Assembly: GCA_018607545.1 (NCBI GenBank)
Contig: JABBBF010000089.1
Coordinates: forward strand, 1-9,811
Source: SAR92 clade bacterium
GTDB taxonomy: Bacteria; Pseudomonadota; Gammaproteobacteria; Pseudomonadales; Porticoccaceae
DNA: 9,811 nt
Direction: 5' to 3'
Below, piece after piece: positions 1 to 8,210 of this stretch (within the stretch, counting starts at the first letter, position 1; each line of letters starts with the position of its first letter). Below the pieces are notes generated by a model. It worked only from the letters and a program-made list of their open reading frames with translations, made no database searches and had not been told where the DNA came from. The position numbers and the translations under genes were made by a program.

Positions 1-307
1 AATAAAGTATAGGCATAAAATGAGTTTCACAGGCGGGGTCGCGATCAAAACAGGCATTGATATCCCGGCGGATGCGCTCGCCAATCGAGGCATCCTGCTG
101 CAGGGCTTCGGCGATAACATCGCTGACCACCTGCGCCGAAACCACCGCACTGCCCATCTGCTGGGACAGGTTAAAGCAGAGTGCCTGCTCAAGGCTGGCG
201 TGGCTGAGAATAGCTGCATCAAAGAAATCCGCCATCACTAGCTCCTGCGCCACTGCCCGGCGAGCCTGGTTGCATATTTCTTCCCACAGGGGGTCTTTCA
301 ATTCCAT
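1..307 (-). CDS. cysE: Serine O-acetyltransferase (CysE), N-terminal part, cut by window edge
   Basis: CysE transfers acetyl from acetyl-CoA to L-serine, the first committed step of cysteine synthesis in the cytoplasm. Translating the minus strand from the ATG at 307 gives 102 open codons up to the edge. They match the all-helical N-terminal domain of the family: an N-terminal LWEEI, then ADFFDAAILSHASLEQAL, which lines up with the E. coli ASFYHATLLKHENLGSAL segment, then a DINACFDRDPAC stretch equivalent to the family's conserved DIQAVRTRDPA. The left-handed beta-helix catalytic domain lies outside the window. An AGGAA about ten bases upstream supports the start. The gene follows the M15 peptidase gene by 38 bp on the same strand, so the two may be co-transcribed, although no functional link is obvious. 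Identification is by remembered family similarity; the catalytic half is not visible. Confidence 0.87.
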   Translation of the reverse strand, partial: MELKDPLWEEICNQARRAVAQELVMADFFDAAILSHASLEQALCFNLSQQMGSAVVSAQVVSDVIAEALQQDASIGERIRRDINACFDRDPACETHFMPILY

Positions 308-345
308 ATCTAAGCTGTTCCTGTTTGGTTCTGCTTGAAGCCCTA

Positions 346-1080
346 TTAAGGCAACTGTATATAGCGCGGGTAAATCTTATCGAGATTTTGCAGCACTGTA
401 TCCTGTAAAGCTATCTCAGTATTGAGCAGATTATCGGCAATGACCTTTTGGGTTAATCTGGCGGCAAACTGTTCCGCCACTGGTCGATAACTGATATGCC
501 AGCGCTCGGGGGCAACGCCGCCTGAGTCTTTGGCATAGGGGCGATAGAAACCACTACTCTCAATCACTGTATCCAGCCAGTTGTGGAATGGGGCAAATAC
601 ACCCTCGCCTTCAACCTCCTGAGGGGTCAGTTGCAGCTGATAATTTTTATCGATGGCGGCGGCATCATAGATATCAAAATCTGTTCCCCAATGATGTCGC
701 GATGCGCCCGGCAGTGCTGACCAGCGCATTATCGCTTGAACCTGCTGCCATTCGTCGAGTTCTTGCATATCTACTTTTGCGCCGCTGTTAGCGAACACCG
801 GGCGGAGGCCCATAGCTTTTTCATTCCATATAGCCAACTGTCGATCAAAACTGCGAAAACTGCTGCAAAGTCGCAGATCAAAGCCCTGATGGCCAGCCAG
901 CTGACGTAGCTCTATCAGTGGTGCCACCACTTGGGGATGGATAAAGTAAGAGCTAATGGCAATCGACGAATTGTGGCTGCTGCCTATAGGTACAGAGCCC
1001 GCCGACCAGGCCACCAGATGATCCCCTGAAGAGCCGGTCATACTGTTATTGTCGATTAAAAATTTATCATCAATTTGCAT
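346..1080 (-). CDS. M15B (VanY-like) D-alanyl-D-alanine carboxypeptidase family protein
   Basis: This is a probable zinc metallopeptidase acting on D-Ala ends of peptidoglycan peptides. Counting from the ATG at 1080 (244 residues), the M15B zinc motif SxHxxG(x3)D is seen as S127-R-H129-H-W-G132-T-D-F-D136. The second motif ExxH is seen as E192-R-W-H195-I-S-Y. H129, D136 and H195 are the expected zinc ligands and E192 the expected general base. A conserved SSFRSFDRQLAIWNEKA segment lies near residues 73–89. The frame is open upstream to 1236, but I chose 1080 because the homologues I recall begin close to this region (the MTGSSGDHLV segment near residue 14), and the extra 52 codons would run through the htpX upstream region. 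The Shine-Dalgarno is weak for either choice. No signal peptide is visible, so the protein may act on recycled muropeptides in the cytoplasm or leave by another route. The exact substrate (D,D- or L,D-bond) cannot be read from the sequence. Confidence 0.82.
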   Translation of the reverse strand: MQIDDKFLIDNNSMTGSSGDHLVAWSAGSVPIGSSHNSSIAISSYFIHPQVVAPLIELRQLAGHQGFDLRLCSSFRSFDRQLAIWNEKAMGLRPVFANSGAKVDMQELDEWQQVQAIMRWSALPGASRHHWGTDFDIYDAAAIDKNYQLQLTPQEVEGEGVFAPFHNWLDTVIESSGFYRPYAKDSGGVAPERWHISYRPVAEQFAARLTQKVIADNLLNTEIALQDTVLQNLDKIYPRYIQLP

Positions 1081-1180
1081 AGCGTTGTTATACCTGCGCT
1101 TTAGCCTATAAGTAAAGGCTGATTTATCCTCTAGAAATAGTACGCCAATTAACGGGGATAGCATAAACTTGTGTCTATCA

Positions 1181-1207
1181 TTGAAATATGCGCGCTCGAC
1201 CGCATTA
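1181..1207 (+). promoter_or_regulatory. Candidate heat-shock (sigma32-like) promoter for htpX
   Basis: TTGAAA at 1181–1186 is followed after 13 bases by CCGCATTA at 1200–1207. This resembles the sigma32 pattern (CTTGAAA, 13–15 bases, CCCCATnT), with six of eight matches in the downstream element. HtpX is a heat-shock protein in E. coli, which makes this reading plausible. An alternative sigma70-like -10, TAGAAT at 1215–1220, lacks a good -35. The transcript would have a leader of about 70 bases before the GTG start. This is pattern matching by eye only. Confidence 0.33.
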
Positions 1208-1285
1208 TTAACTGTAGAATTCACAACCATAGGCAAGGATATATCCTTTGTCGCTAACCGCTTTATCAGTCAAGAGGAAAATCAG

Positions 1286-2179
1286 GTGTTAAGGATTGGG
1301 TTATTTCTTTTAACAAATCTGGCAATTATTTTTGTCGCCAGCGTTTCACTCAGCTTACTGGGTTTCAGCGGTATTCTCGCGGAGAATGGCGTCGACCTTA
1401 ACCTGCAGTCACTGCTGATGTTTTGTGCAGTATTCGGCTTTGCCGGCTCCTTTGTCTCGCTATTGCTATCAAAGTTTATGGCCAAGAGATCGAGCGGCAC
1501 GAAAATTATCGATCAACCGCAGAATGAAAACGAGCGCTGGCTGATGACGACAGTTGCCGAGCTGGCCAAAAAGGCCGATATAGGTATGCCCGAGGTGGGC
1601 ATTTTTCCCGCCCAGCAATCCAATGCGTTTGCCACCGGCTGGAATAGAAATAATGCCCTGGTTGCGGTGAGCGCAGGCCTCTTACAGCGATTTGATCGGG
1701 ATGAGGTGCGCGCGGTCCTAGCCCATGAAATTGGTCATGTTGCCAATGGCGATATGATTACCCTGAGTCTGGTACAGGGCGTGGTCAATACCTTTGTGAT
1801 GTTCTTCGCCCGTCTTATCGGTTTCTTTGTCGATCGCGTGGTACTCAAAAACCAGCGCGGTCTGGGCATTGGTTACTGGATCAGCACTATCGTTGCTGAG
1901 ATATGCCTGGGCATTCTCGCCTCGACTATTGTCATGTGGTTTTCGCGCAAACGTGAATTCCGTGCCGATGCCGCCGGTGCTGCACTGGCCGGGCGCACTT
2001 CGATGATCAATGCATTGCGCAAACTTCAGGCAGAGACTCAGGCACAGATGGAGAATCAAATGCCCGACACATTGACGGCCTTTGGAATCTCCTCTGGCTG
2101 GAAACAGCGCAAATCGAAACTGTTTATGACCCACCCTCCCTTGCAAGAGCGAATTGAGGCACTGCGTTTTGGACAGTAA
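1286..2179 (+). CDS. htpX: Membrane zinc metalloprotease HtpX (M48 family)
   Basis: HtpX is an inner-membrane protease that degrades damaged or misfolded membrane proteins alongside FtsH. From the GTG at 1286 the protein has 297 residues, close to the usual ~293. The frame is open back to 1169, but GTG fits best: the protein then begins (M)[12 protein letters not shown], the classical HtpX N-terminus, and AGAGGA lies eight bases upstream. Visible features in order are two N-terminal membrane segments (about 4–26 and 40–61), the catalytic zinc motif H147-E-I-G-H151, two further hydrophobic segments (about 165–187 and 195–219), and E224 in [10 protein letters not shown] as the expected third zinc ligand. 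The gene is divergent from the M15 peptidase gene and its end overlaps the start of the Rieske gene, which suggests co-transcription. Identification is firm; the start is very likely. Confidence 0.95.
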   Translation: MLRIGLFLLTNLAIIFVASVSLSLLGFSGILAENGVDLNLQSLLMFCAVFGFAGSFVSLLLSKFMAKRSSGTKIIDQPQNENERWLMTTVAELAKKADIGMPEVGIFPAQQSNAFATGWNRNNALVAVSAGLLQRFDRDEVRAVLAHEIGHVANGDMITLSLVQGVVNTFVMFFARLIGFFVDRVVLKNQRGLGIGYWISTIVAEICLGILASTIVMWFSRKREFRADAAGAALAGRTSMINALRKLQAETQAQMENQMPDTLTAFGISSGWKQRKSKLFMTHPPLQERIEALRFGQ

Positions 2180-2585
2180 TCCACAGACAGCAAAGGCTGT
2201 GATTGAAAATGATTTTTTCCTCTGCCTGCTCAGCGATCTCGAGGAGATGCAGGCTATTGAACTGACCATTGAAGAGCGCCAGCTTTTTGCTATTCGTCAG
2301 GACAATCAGCTATACGCCTACTGGAATAGCTGCCCTCATATGGGGATCCCGCTAAACTGGATGCCTGGCAAATTTCTCGATCTGGATTCTGTCTTACTGC
2401 AGTGCTCATCTCACGGTGCACTGTTTCAAATCAGCGATGGTGAATGTGTTGGCGGCCCCTGTGTCGGTGATCGCCTGACTCCGGTCACCCTTAAGCGCGA
2501 CGGCGATCAGTATTTTATCGCTGCCGACCAGCCGCTGCCGCCACCACTGGTTAATCTGCGAGCTGCGGCACTGCGAGACCTCTAA
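2169..2585 (+). CDS. Small Rieske [2Fe-2S] domain protein
   Basis: This is a 138-residue soluble protein consisting mainly of one Rieske fold, of the ferredoxin-like type related to nitrite reductase small subunits and dioxygenase ferredoxins. The cluster ligands are visible as C55-P-H57 and C79-S-S-H82, giving CxH-x21-CxxH; the gap is longer than the 15–17 residues common in ferredoxin-type Rieske proteins. An HGALF segment follows the second pair and a GGPCVGDRL segment lies nearby. There is no ATG near the expected N-terminus. I prefer TTG at 2169, which has GAGG nine bases upstream; TTG at 2154 and GTG at 2199 are alternatives. The gene overlaps the end of htpX by 11 bases, so translation may be coupled. 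The electron-transfer partner is unknown, and nothing nearby encodes an obvious oxygenase or reductase. The family call is firm; the role is not known. Confidence 0.87.
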   Translation: MDSNPQTAKAVIENDFFLCLLSDLEEMQAIELTIEERQLFAIRQDNQLYAYWNSCPHMGIPLNWMPGKFLDLDSVLLQCSSHGALFQISDGECVGGPCVGDRLTPVTLKRDGDQYFIAADQPLPPPLVNLRAAALRDL

Positions 2586-2596
2586 TCGGGTTCTAG

Positions 2597-3304
2597 CTAG
2601 AGAATTAAAGGCAGCGGGCGCTGCAGACGAATAGCCTGATCGCTAATATCTGCCTGCCACACCAGCACTTCAACCCCGGCATCAATGGCCACAGACAATG
2701 TCTGTGCATAGAGTGGATCTATATGCTTGGCAATCGACATACTCTCGACGCCCGTCAACTGAACGCAAAAAAACAGCACGGCTCTGTGACCCTCGACAAC
2801 CATGGCCATCAGTTCGCGCAGATGCTTCGCACCTCTTGAAGTGACTGCATCGGGAAACTGTGCATGGCCATCACCACAATCCAGAGTGACATTTTTAACT
2901 TCGACATAGCACTGCCCGCCCTTTTCCCCTTCGAGCAAGAGATCGATACGGCTTTTTTCTGCACCGTAGCGCACTTCGCTGCGAATACTCTGGTAGCCGC
3001 GCAACTCGGGAATAAGCTGATCTTCAATAGCCCGCCTGACTATATGATTGGGCCTGGCGGTATTTACTCCAGCCAGATTACCAAATGCGGTGGTGACAAT
3101 TTCCAGTGTTCCGGGCAGTTTACGCTTGGGATTGTCTGATAGTGAGTACCAACAAGGGGCATTTTCTACCTGACAATTTTTCATCGATCCGGTATTTGGG
3201 CAGTGCACCGTTAACAACTCGCCCTGCTCAGTATGGATGTCTGTAAAAAAGCGTTTGTAGCGCTTAATAAAGGTTGCTGGCAACAGCGAAAGGTCTTTGC
3301 TCAT
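2597..3304 (-). CDS. sfsA: SfsA family protein (sugar fermentation stimulation protein homologue)
   Basis: The 235-residue protein matches the usual SfsA length of about 234. Recognisable family blocks are VHCPNTGSM near residue 34, a SRIDLLL block, YVEVKNVTL, and FPDAVTSRGAKHLREL. SfsA was named for stimulating maltose metabolism genes in E. coli. The middle of the protein, with its D…EVKN pattern, resembles a PD-(D/E)XK nuclease-like core, so nucleic-acid binding or cleavage is possible, but its biochemical role is unsettled. The ATG at 3304 is preceded directly by an in-frame TTG at 3307; I chose the ATG. The gene converges on the Rieske gene with only 11 bp between stop codons, and is divergent from dksA, as in Pseudomonas-type genomes. 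Confidence 0.93.
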   Translation of the reverse strand: MSKDLSLLPATFIKRYKRFFTDIHTEQGELLTVHCPNTGSMKNCQVENAPCWYSLSDNPKRKLPGTLEIVTTAFGNLAGVNTARPNHIVRRAIEDQLIPELRGYQSIRSEVRYGAEKSRIDLLLEGEKGGQCYVEVKNVTLDCGDGHAQFPDAVTSRGAKHLRELMAMVVEGHRAVLFFCVQLTGVESMSIAKHIDPLYAQTLSVAIDAGVEVLVWQADISDQAIRLQRPLPLIL

Positions 3305-3417
3305 CAATATATTTTCAGTCTTTAAGTGGCAATATCAATAGTTTATGTTATGAATTAGAGATATAAAAATTTGTGTGTGTGTAGATAAAATACAGCGGAC
3401 CAAATAATCACTAATAT

Positions 3418-3431
3418 CCCCTAATAAGGGG
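3418..3431. other. Short perfect inverted repeat in the sfsA–dksA divergent region
   Basis: CCCCT at 3418–3422 and AGGGG at 3427–3431 flank a four-base AATA spacer. No T run follows on either strand, so it is not a convincing terminator. It lies between the divergent genes, about 60 bp upstream of the dksA promoter -35, and could be an operator or simply a small hairpin in an sfsA leader. The surrounding sequence is A/T rich and includes an 11-base GT run at 3372–3382. Confidence 0.25.
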
Positions 3432-3493
3432 CTAAAATCAGTCGGCGATTATTAAATAAGTGTAAGTTTATAACCTCAGCATGTAAATTTCTC

Positions 3494-3522
3494 TTGAAAA
3501 ATTGCTCCAATATCTCTATAAA
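3494..3522 (+). promoter_or_regulatory. Sigma70 promoter of dksA
   Basis: TTGAAA at 3494–3499 and TATAAA at 3517–3522 are separated by 17 bases, so each hexamer matches the consensus at five of six positions with ideal spacing. Bases after the -10 are G/C rich (CGCACGTCC), a discriminator type often associated with ppGpp/DksA-sensitive initiation. Transcription would begin near 3529, giving a leader of about 40 bases before the dksA ATG. Confidence 0.72.
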
Positions 3523-3568
3523 CGCACGTCCTGTATTCTTAGCTCAGAACTAACTGTGGATTTTAGGA

Positions 3569-4042
3569 ATGGCAACAGCAAAAACAAAAGCAAAACCTGC
3601 AGCAGCCGCCAGTAGCGGTGGTGCAAAAACCCTTCATGGCCTGAGCCCTTACGAGGCAAAGAAGAATGAAGAGTACATGAATGAAAAGCAGCGCGAGCAC
3701 TTTAAGCAGATTCTCAACGCCTGGCGTCATGAGTTGATGGAAGAAGTCGACCGCACCGTAACTCATATGAAAGATGAAGCGGCTAACTTCCCTGATCCGG
3801 CCGACCGCGCCACTCAGGAAGAAGAGTTCAGCCTCGAGTTACGCACCCGCGATCGCGAGCGCAAGCTGATCAAGAAAATTGATAAAACCTTAGTGCGTGT
3901 TGAAGACGACGACTACGGATTCTGCGACCAGTGCGGCGTAGATATCGGTATTCGCAGACTTGAAGCTCGTCCTACTGCTGATCTGTGCGTCGACTGTAAA
4001 ACCCTCGACGAAATCAAAGAAAGACAGATCACTGGCGGCTAA
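3569..4042 (+). CDS. dksA: RNA polymerase-binding transcription factor DksA
   Basis: DksA enters the secondary channel of RNA polymerase and, with ppGpp, inhibits rRNA promoters and activates amino-acid biosynthesis promoters. The 157-residue protein has an A/K-rich N-terminal tail, then the conserved [15 protein letters not shown] segment. A coiled coil follows, with the tip sequence [13 protein letters not shown] carrying the two acidic tip residues (D76, D79). The four-cysteine zinc finger is complete: C119-x2-C122-x17-C140-x2-C143. It is therefore the canonical zinc-containing type, not a cysteine-poor paralogue. AGGA directly abuts the ATG and a TGGA lies eight bases upstream; either could serve for ribosome binding. 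It is transcribed from the strong promoter at 3494–3522 and closed by the terminator at 4046–4076. Confidence 0.97.
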   Translation: MATAKTKAKPAAAASSGGAKTLHGLSPYEAKKNEEYMNEKQREHFKQILNAWRHELMEEVDRTVTHMKDEAANFPDPADRATQEEEFSLELRTRDRERKLIKKIDKTLVRVEDDDYGFCDQCGVDIGIRRLEARPTADLCVDCKTLDEIKERQITGG

Positions 4043-4045
4043 TTA

Positions 4046-4076
4046 AATAACCTCGCTGTTGGCGAGGTTATTTTTT
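4046..4076 (+). terminator. Intrinsic terminator of dksA
   Basis: A perfect 11-bp stem is formed by AATAACCTCGC (4046–4056) and GCGAGGTTATT (4062–4072) around the loop TGTTG, with a run of six T at 4071–4076. It starts four bases after the dksA stop. gluQ begins 31 bases further on, so gluQ depends on read-through or on a promoter not visible to me. Confidence 0.93.
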
Positions 4077-4106
4077 AATAGCGGCAACCATCTCGCGATA
4101 ACAGCC

Positions 4107-5030
4107 ATGACAAAAGTAGCTTATATTGGACGGTTTGCTCCCTCGCCGACCGGGCCACTGCACTTTGGCTCTCTGGTCTGCGCCCTCGCCAGCTTTCTCG
4201 ACGCCCGTTACCATTCGGGTCGTTGGCTAGTTAGAATTGAAGATATAGATCCTCCTCGGGAAATTCCCGGCGCCACCGCCACTATTCTGCAACAACTTAC
4301 TGACCACGGCCTGATCTGGGATGGAGAACTGCTCTACCAAAGCACCAGGACAGAGGCCTATCGCGACGCCATCGAAAATCTGCAGCGCTCCGGCACAGCC
4401 TACAACTGTGACTGCCCGCGCCAGCGAATAACCGCGCTGGGTGGTGTCTATGATGGCCACTGCCGCGATCGCCAGGTTATGGAGAATGCAGCTGTGCGCC
4501 TGCAAGTGCCCGCACAACCTGAATCTACCGTCAGTTTCAGGGATCTGGTTATGGGTGACTACAGCCAGAATCTCTCGACCGAAGCTGGAGACTTTGTTGT
4601 TCAGCGTCGCGATGGGCTGTTTTCATACCAGCTTGCGGTCACCGTCGATGACCAGTTTCAAAATATCAGCCATATTATTCGTGGCGCCGATCTTATTGAT
4701 TCCACGCCCAGACAAATCTATCTGCAAAAATGTCTCAACTCCCTGTCTGGCGAACACTCAGCGGCGATCTGCTCTCCGGTAACTTATGGCCATCTGCCGA
4801 TGGCGATCAATGCTGAGGGCCAAAAGCTCAGTAAACAAAACCATGCCGCAGCTTTAATTGCTGGAGAGGAGTCGCAGAATCTCTGGCTAGCACTGCAGTG
4901 GCTCGAGCAGCGGCCACCAGATCAATTAAAAAATGAATCTATCAATCGAATTCTCGACTGGGCTATTGGCAACTGGTCAATCAACAGTATTCCAAAGCAG
5001 ATATCTGTGCCTGCTCCAGACCAATACTAA
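4107..5030 (+). CDS. gluQ: Glutamyl-Q tRNA(Asp) synthetase (GluQ/YadB)
   Basis: This enzyme is a shortened glutamyl-tRNA synthetase catalytic domain that attaches glutamate to the queuosine base at the wobble position of tRNA(Asp). The protein has 307 residues, close to the E. coli length of ~308, and no anticodon-binding domain. Visible features are RFAPSPTGPLHFGSL (HIGH-type motif, residues 9–23), LVRIEDIDPPRE (41–52), zinc ligands C101, C103, Y115 and C119, RGADLID (192–198) and the KMSKS-equivalent KLSKQ (240–244). The frame is open upstream to 4059, but that start would fall inside the dksA terminator. The ATG at 4107 gives the family N-terminus, although its ribosome binding site is weak. 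Its position directly after dksA is the arrangement known from E. coli and Pseudomonas. Confidence 0.96.
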   Translation: MTKVAYIGRFAPSPTGPLHFGSLVCALASFLDARYHSGRWLVRIEDIDPPREIPGATATILQQLTDHGLIWDGELLYQSTRTEAYRDAIENLQRSGTAYNCDCPRQRITALGGVYDGHCRDRQVMENAAVRLQVPAQPESTVSFRDLVMGDYSQNLSTEAGDFVVQRRDGLFSYQLAVTVDDQFQNISHIIRGADLIDSTPRQIYLQKCLNSLSGEHSAAICSPVTYGHLPMAINAEGQKLSKQNHAAALIAGEESQNLWLALQWLEQRPPDQLKNESINRILDWAIGNWSINSIPKQISVPAPDQY

Positions 5031-5127
5031 CAAGTCAGCTCTGCTGTGGATCAGGTTTGCTTTGCCGCCCCAGCTTGAATACCATCAATGCTTATTCAGC
5101 CACAATAATTAACCGACGAGCTCGCAG

Positions 5128-5304
5128 ATGCTTAACTATCGACTGGTTGCAGTTCTAATATTTCTCAGCAGTGTAGTCATACCTCTTGCCTCTAAATGGG
5201 CTGTCGAGCCCCAGGGCAACTGGTTTAGACCCTTTGTCGTATGGGCCATAGTTGTCTTTGCCGCCTATATTCTGCAACGCCACAGGAACACCAATGAGTC
5301 TTGA
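5128..5304 (+). CDS. Small two-helix membrane protein overlapping cbrA start (positional CbrX analogue)
   Basis: A 58-codon ORF starts at the ATG at 5128, with a weak CGAG motif seven bases upstream. It encodes two hydrophobic helices, about residues 5–21 and 35–51, joined by a short polar linker (KWAVEPQGNWFRP), and it ends in a basic-polar tail (QRHRNTNES). Its last 11 bases overlap the start of the sensor kinase gene, and the AGGAA that serves the kinase start (5284–5288) lies inside it, so translation is probably coupled. In Pseudomonas a short ORF called cbrX occupies this position; I match it by position, not by sequence. The shape also resembles the small two-helix companions encoded next to SLC5-type sodium/solute symporters, which fits the SLC5-like domain of the kinase. 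No function can be assigned with certainty. Confidence 0.72.
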   Translation: MLNYRLVAVLIFLSSVVIPLASKWAVEPQGNWFRPFVVWAIVVFAAYILQRHRNTNES

Positions 5305-8164
5305 TATTGCCACAGCTGCGGCCGGCTTTATTATTCTCGGCTCACTCTTTTCATACCTGCTGGCAAAACAGGGCGGCAGAGCCAGCAACAACCTGATTTT
5401 AGTCTTAGCGCTGTTTGCCAGCAGTGGTTCACTGCTGGCTACCGGCACTATCGAGATGGCTGGCCGCTACGGTTACAGCACATTGCTCGCGCTGTTTGCA
5501 TTCACCATGGTGTTTATCTTTTCGCCATTAATTTTTTATCCAATTCGTAGACTCAGCGCGATTATTCGCTTTGCCTCTCTGGTGGATTTTTTAACCTTCC
5601 GTTTTCGCGGAAAGACTGTTGCGGCGGTTGCCTGCAGCTGCCTGATAATCGCCACCATACCGCTATTCTTGGCCCAATTATTAGCCCTTGAGTCAGTGCA
5701 TAATTTTCTCTTTGACAGCGATAAACTGTTTTTCTGGCTGTTTATAGTGCTGGTTATCACAACCATTAACTGGCGGACTATTGAGATCAGTCCTGTGCAA
5801 AATCTGCGCTGGATTATGGCCGCTGCCGGTCTTTTATTACTGGCGGCCCTAGGACTTGCAGCGCTGGTTTCAGTGCAGTCCATTTTTGGCAGTATTGGTG
5901 AGATGAACAGCTGGGTGGTGGATAGCGGCCAGCGATTTATTGTTCAGCGAATGGACTCTTCCTACAGTCTGTTTATTATTTTCCTGGCCGCGAGTTTTGC
6001 CCTACCGGTTAACTTCACCATTGTTATCTCCGAGCATATCTCCAACCGTCAAGCCGGCCTAACCGTATGGGCCTATCCCCTGCTGATGCTGTTGGCAAGC
6101 ATACCGGTTTTCCCACTACTCTGGTCTGGCATTGCAGTTCAATCAGCATCACCACTGCAGGATTACTTGTTCGCCCTTCCCGCTCTGACAAATCACCCGA
6201 TAGTAGCCGGGCTGGGTGCGGCGAGCATTATATTAATCTCTATTGCTCTGCTCTGCAGCATGTCGACCATGCTGGCTAAGATGGCTCTCAACAGCTTCAT
6301 TCTGCCCAGTAAACCGCTACAGGATCAGCCCCAACTGATTCGCTGGATCAATCTTCGCCAATTATTAGTATCCTCAATTATTCTCATGGCTTCGGTGCTG
6401 CTCAGCCTGGTTATCAAAGAGCACAGTATCACTGATTTATACCTGATTGGATTTGCCGGCCTGGCGCAACTAACACCTGGTATGCTGGCCTCCATCTATC
6501 TGCCCAAAGCCAACCGCAGAGGCTTTATTATCGGCTTATTGGGTGGCATATCAGTCTGGCTGATCGGGCTGGTTCTGCCAATGTTAATGGGCGACTGGCA
6601 CTGGCAGATACCGGGCACGGACAGTCTGTTAGTTTTTGGGATGGAGAGTTGGGATACCTGGGCCTTTGAGGCGCTGATGGTCAATATTGTGCTCTGCACA
6701 CTGTTCTCTGTATTTTCCAAAATGGATAAGCAGGAACAATTATTTGCCCGACTCTGCATGGTCGACAATATTTATATTCCGGCACGAGTGCAGCTCAGTC
6801 ACGGCTCTGTTGCAGAGATCAATGGCAGTCTGCGCAAGTCCCTCGGCGACGAGGCTGATCGAGTTGTTGAACGCGCCCTGAACGCGCTGGAGCTGGACAG
6901 TACTGAGACCAGACCTGCGGCGCTGAGAAAAATTCGCGACCATATAAACTCTGCCCTGACACTGCGTTTCGGCGTACTGGCCGCCGATCGAATAATGGAA
7001 GAATCGATTCCGCTGGCCGTGGCAGCTGAGCAGGAGTCCGATGATATTTATTTTATCGAATCGGTTTTAGCTATTCACAGTGACCGCCTGACCGGTATTG
7101 CCAGCGAGCTCAACAAATTGCGCATTCACCATCGCGAAATTCTCGACAATCTTCCTGTTGGCTTGGTAGCACTGGGGCAGGGCGGTGAAATCCTCAAGTG
7201 GAACAGCACCATGGCAAGCTACACAGAGATTGACGAGAGCAAGATTAGAGGAGCACTGGTCAGCGATCTACCGCAACCCTGGAACTCGGCTATCAACGGG
7301 TTCCTGAGCAGCAATGCCAACAGGGAAGAGAATCTCCGAATCGAGCTGGCAAACAGCTCACGTTGGTTTAACCTGCAGAAGTCGGCAGACCAAAGCACCG
7401 ATAACGATACCATTTTACTTATTGAAGAGAGCACTAACTCGGTGCTGTTGACCCAGAATAGTATCGACAATGAACGCCTTGCCTCCGTGGGCCGATTAGC
7501 GGCCGGAGTAGCTCATGAAATTGGCAATCCGGTGACAGGTATCGCCTGTATCGCCCAAAATCTGCAGTATGAAACTGAAGCCGAAGAGATTAAAATTTCT
7601 GCCGACCAGATTCTCTCGCAAACCGATCGCATCAATCAGATTGTGCAGTCGCTAATCAACTTCTCCCGTGGTGAGCGAAGCCTTAAAAATGCCCTGAAAT
7701 CGGTAAATGTGCGCGATGCCGCCGACGAGGCAATCCAGTTGCTGAACTTGAGCAATCAACAGTCAACACAGCAATTAAAACAACAATTTATCTGCACCCT
7801 GGACGCAGATTGTTATATTCTCGGCGATCACCATCAGCTGGTGCAGGTGATGATTAATTTATTGAGTAATGCCCGCGACGCCTCTGCAGAGAACGGTTCC
7901 GTGACTATTGAAGGTAAACGCCGGGGCCAGAAGCTGACAATTATGATCAGTGACTGCGGCACTGGTATTGACAATGATATTCAAGACCGCATCTTTGAGC
8001 CCTTTGTGACCTCAAAGCAGCCAGGTGAGGGAACCGGTCTTGGCCTGTGGATTGTATTTAGTTTGGTAAAAAATCTTGGTGGCGAGATCAATTTATCAAG
8101 CCCAGCGATCAACAGTGATCGCGGTACAACAGCCCAGCTGCACTTTACCGCTCACACTGCATAA
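5294..8164 (+). CDS. cbrA: CbrA-like hybrid SLC5-transporter/sensor histidine kinase
   Basis: This 956-residue inner-membrane protein joins a sodium/solute symporter-like (SLC5) domain of about 12–13 helices (residues ~1–475) to a cytoplasmic kinase. After the membrane part comes a helical stretch (~490–600) in the position of the STAC domain, then a PAS domain (~612–715). The dimerisation/phosphotransfer domain holds the phospho-acceptor H741 in [15 protein letters not shown]. The ATPase domain shows the N box (NLLSNARDA, with N859), the G1 box DCGTGI (888–892 region), FEPFVTSK as F box and GEGTGLGL (911–918) as G2 box, so the kinase appears complete. ATG at 5294 with AGGAA five bases upstream is the start. 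In Pseudomonas, CbrA controls use of carbon and nitrogen sources such as histidine, with CbrB as partner. Length, domain order and gene neighbours agree with CbrA; the ligand is unknown. Confidence 0.92.
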   Translation: MSLDIATAAAGFIILGSLFSYLLAKQGGRASNNLILVLALFASSGSLLATGTIEMAGRYGYSTLLALFAFTMVFIFSPLIFYPIRRLSAIIRFASLVDFLTFRFRGKTVAAVACSCLIIATIPLFLAQLLALESVHNFLFDSDKLFFWLFIVLVITTINWRTIEISPVQNLRWIMAAAGLLLLAALGLAALVSVQSIFGSIGEMNSWVVDSGQRFIVQRMDSSYSLFIIFLAASFALPVNFTIVISEHISNRQAGLTVWAYPLLMLLASIPVFPLLWSGIAVQSASPLQDYLFALPALTNHPIVAGLGAASIILISIALLCSMSTMLAKMALNSFILPSKPLQDQPQLIRWINLRQLLVSSIILMASVLLSLVIKEHSITDLYLIGFAGLAQLTPGMLASIYLPKANRRGFIIGLLGGISVWLIGLVLPMLMGDWHWQIPGTDSLLVFGMESWDTWAFEALMVNIVLCTLFSVFSKMDKQEQLFARLCMVDNIYIPARVQLSHGSVAEINGSLRKSLGDEADRVVERALNALELDSTETRPAALRKIRDHINSALTLRFGVLAADRIMEESIPLAVAAEQESDDIYFIESVLAIHSDRLTGIASELNKLRIHHREILDNLPVGLVALGQGGEILKWNSTMASYTEIDESKIRGALVSDLPQPWNSAINGFLSSNANREENLRIELANSSRWFNLQKSADQSTDNDTILLIEESTNSVLLTQNSIDNERLASVGRLAAGVAHEIGNPVTGIACIAQNLQYETEAEEIKISADQILSQTDRINQIVQSLINFSRGERSLKNALKSVNVRDAADEAIQLLNLSNQQSTQQLKQQFICTLDADCYILGDHHQLVQVMINLLSNARDASAENGSVTIEGKRRGQKLTIMISDCGTGIDNDIQDRIFEPFVTSKQPGEGTGLGLWIVFSLVKNLGGEINLSSPAINSDRGTTAQLHFTAHTA

Positions 8165-8210
8165 CGAAAACTAAGCACTTTTTCGGCTTGTTTCCACAGC
8201 GCTTCAGAGT

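Noticed and set aside
20..338. Plus-strand ORFs of 73 and 93 codons at the left edge
   Set aside because: They lie opposite the minus-strand cysE reading frame, which clearly matches a known family.
1081..1236. 52-codon N-terminal extension of the M15 peptidase
   Set aside because: It does not resemble the family, starts within 50 bases of the htpX GTG and would cover the likely divergent promoters.
2592..2601. 10-bp palindrome TCTAGCTAGA between the convergent Rieske and sfsA genes
   Set aside because: Too short, without loop or T run; not a terminator and likely chance.
3372..3382. GT dinucleotide run upstream of dksA
   Set aside because: Only about five units, outside any coding region or promoter spacer; no sign of phase variation.
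5075..5109. Possible promoter TTGAAT with AATAAT before the small membrane protein gene
   Set aside because: The hexamers are 23 bases apart, too far for a sigma70 promoter.
8165..8185. CGAAAA…TTTTCG inverted repeat after the kinase gene
   Set aside because: Six A/T-rich base pairs with a nine-base loop and no T run after it; not a credible terminator.
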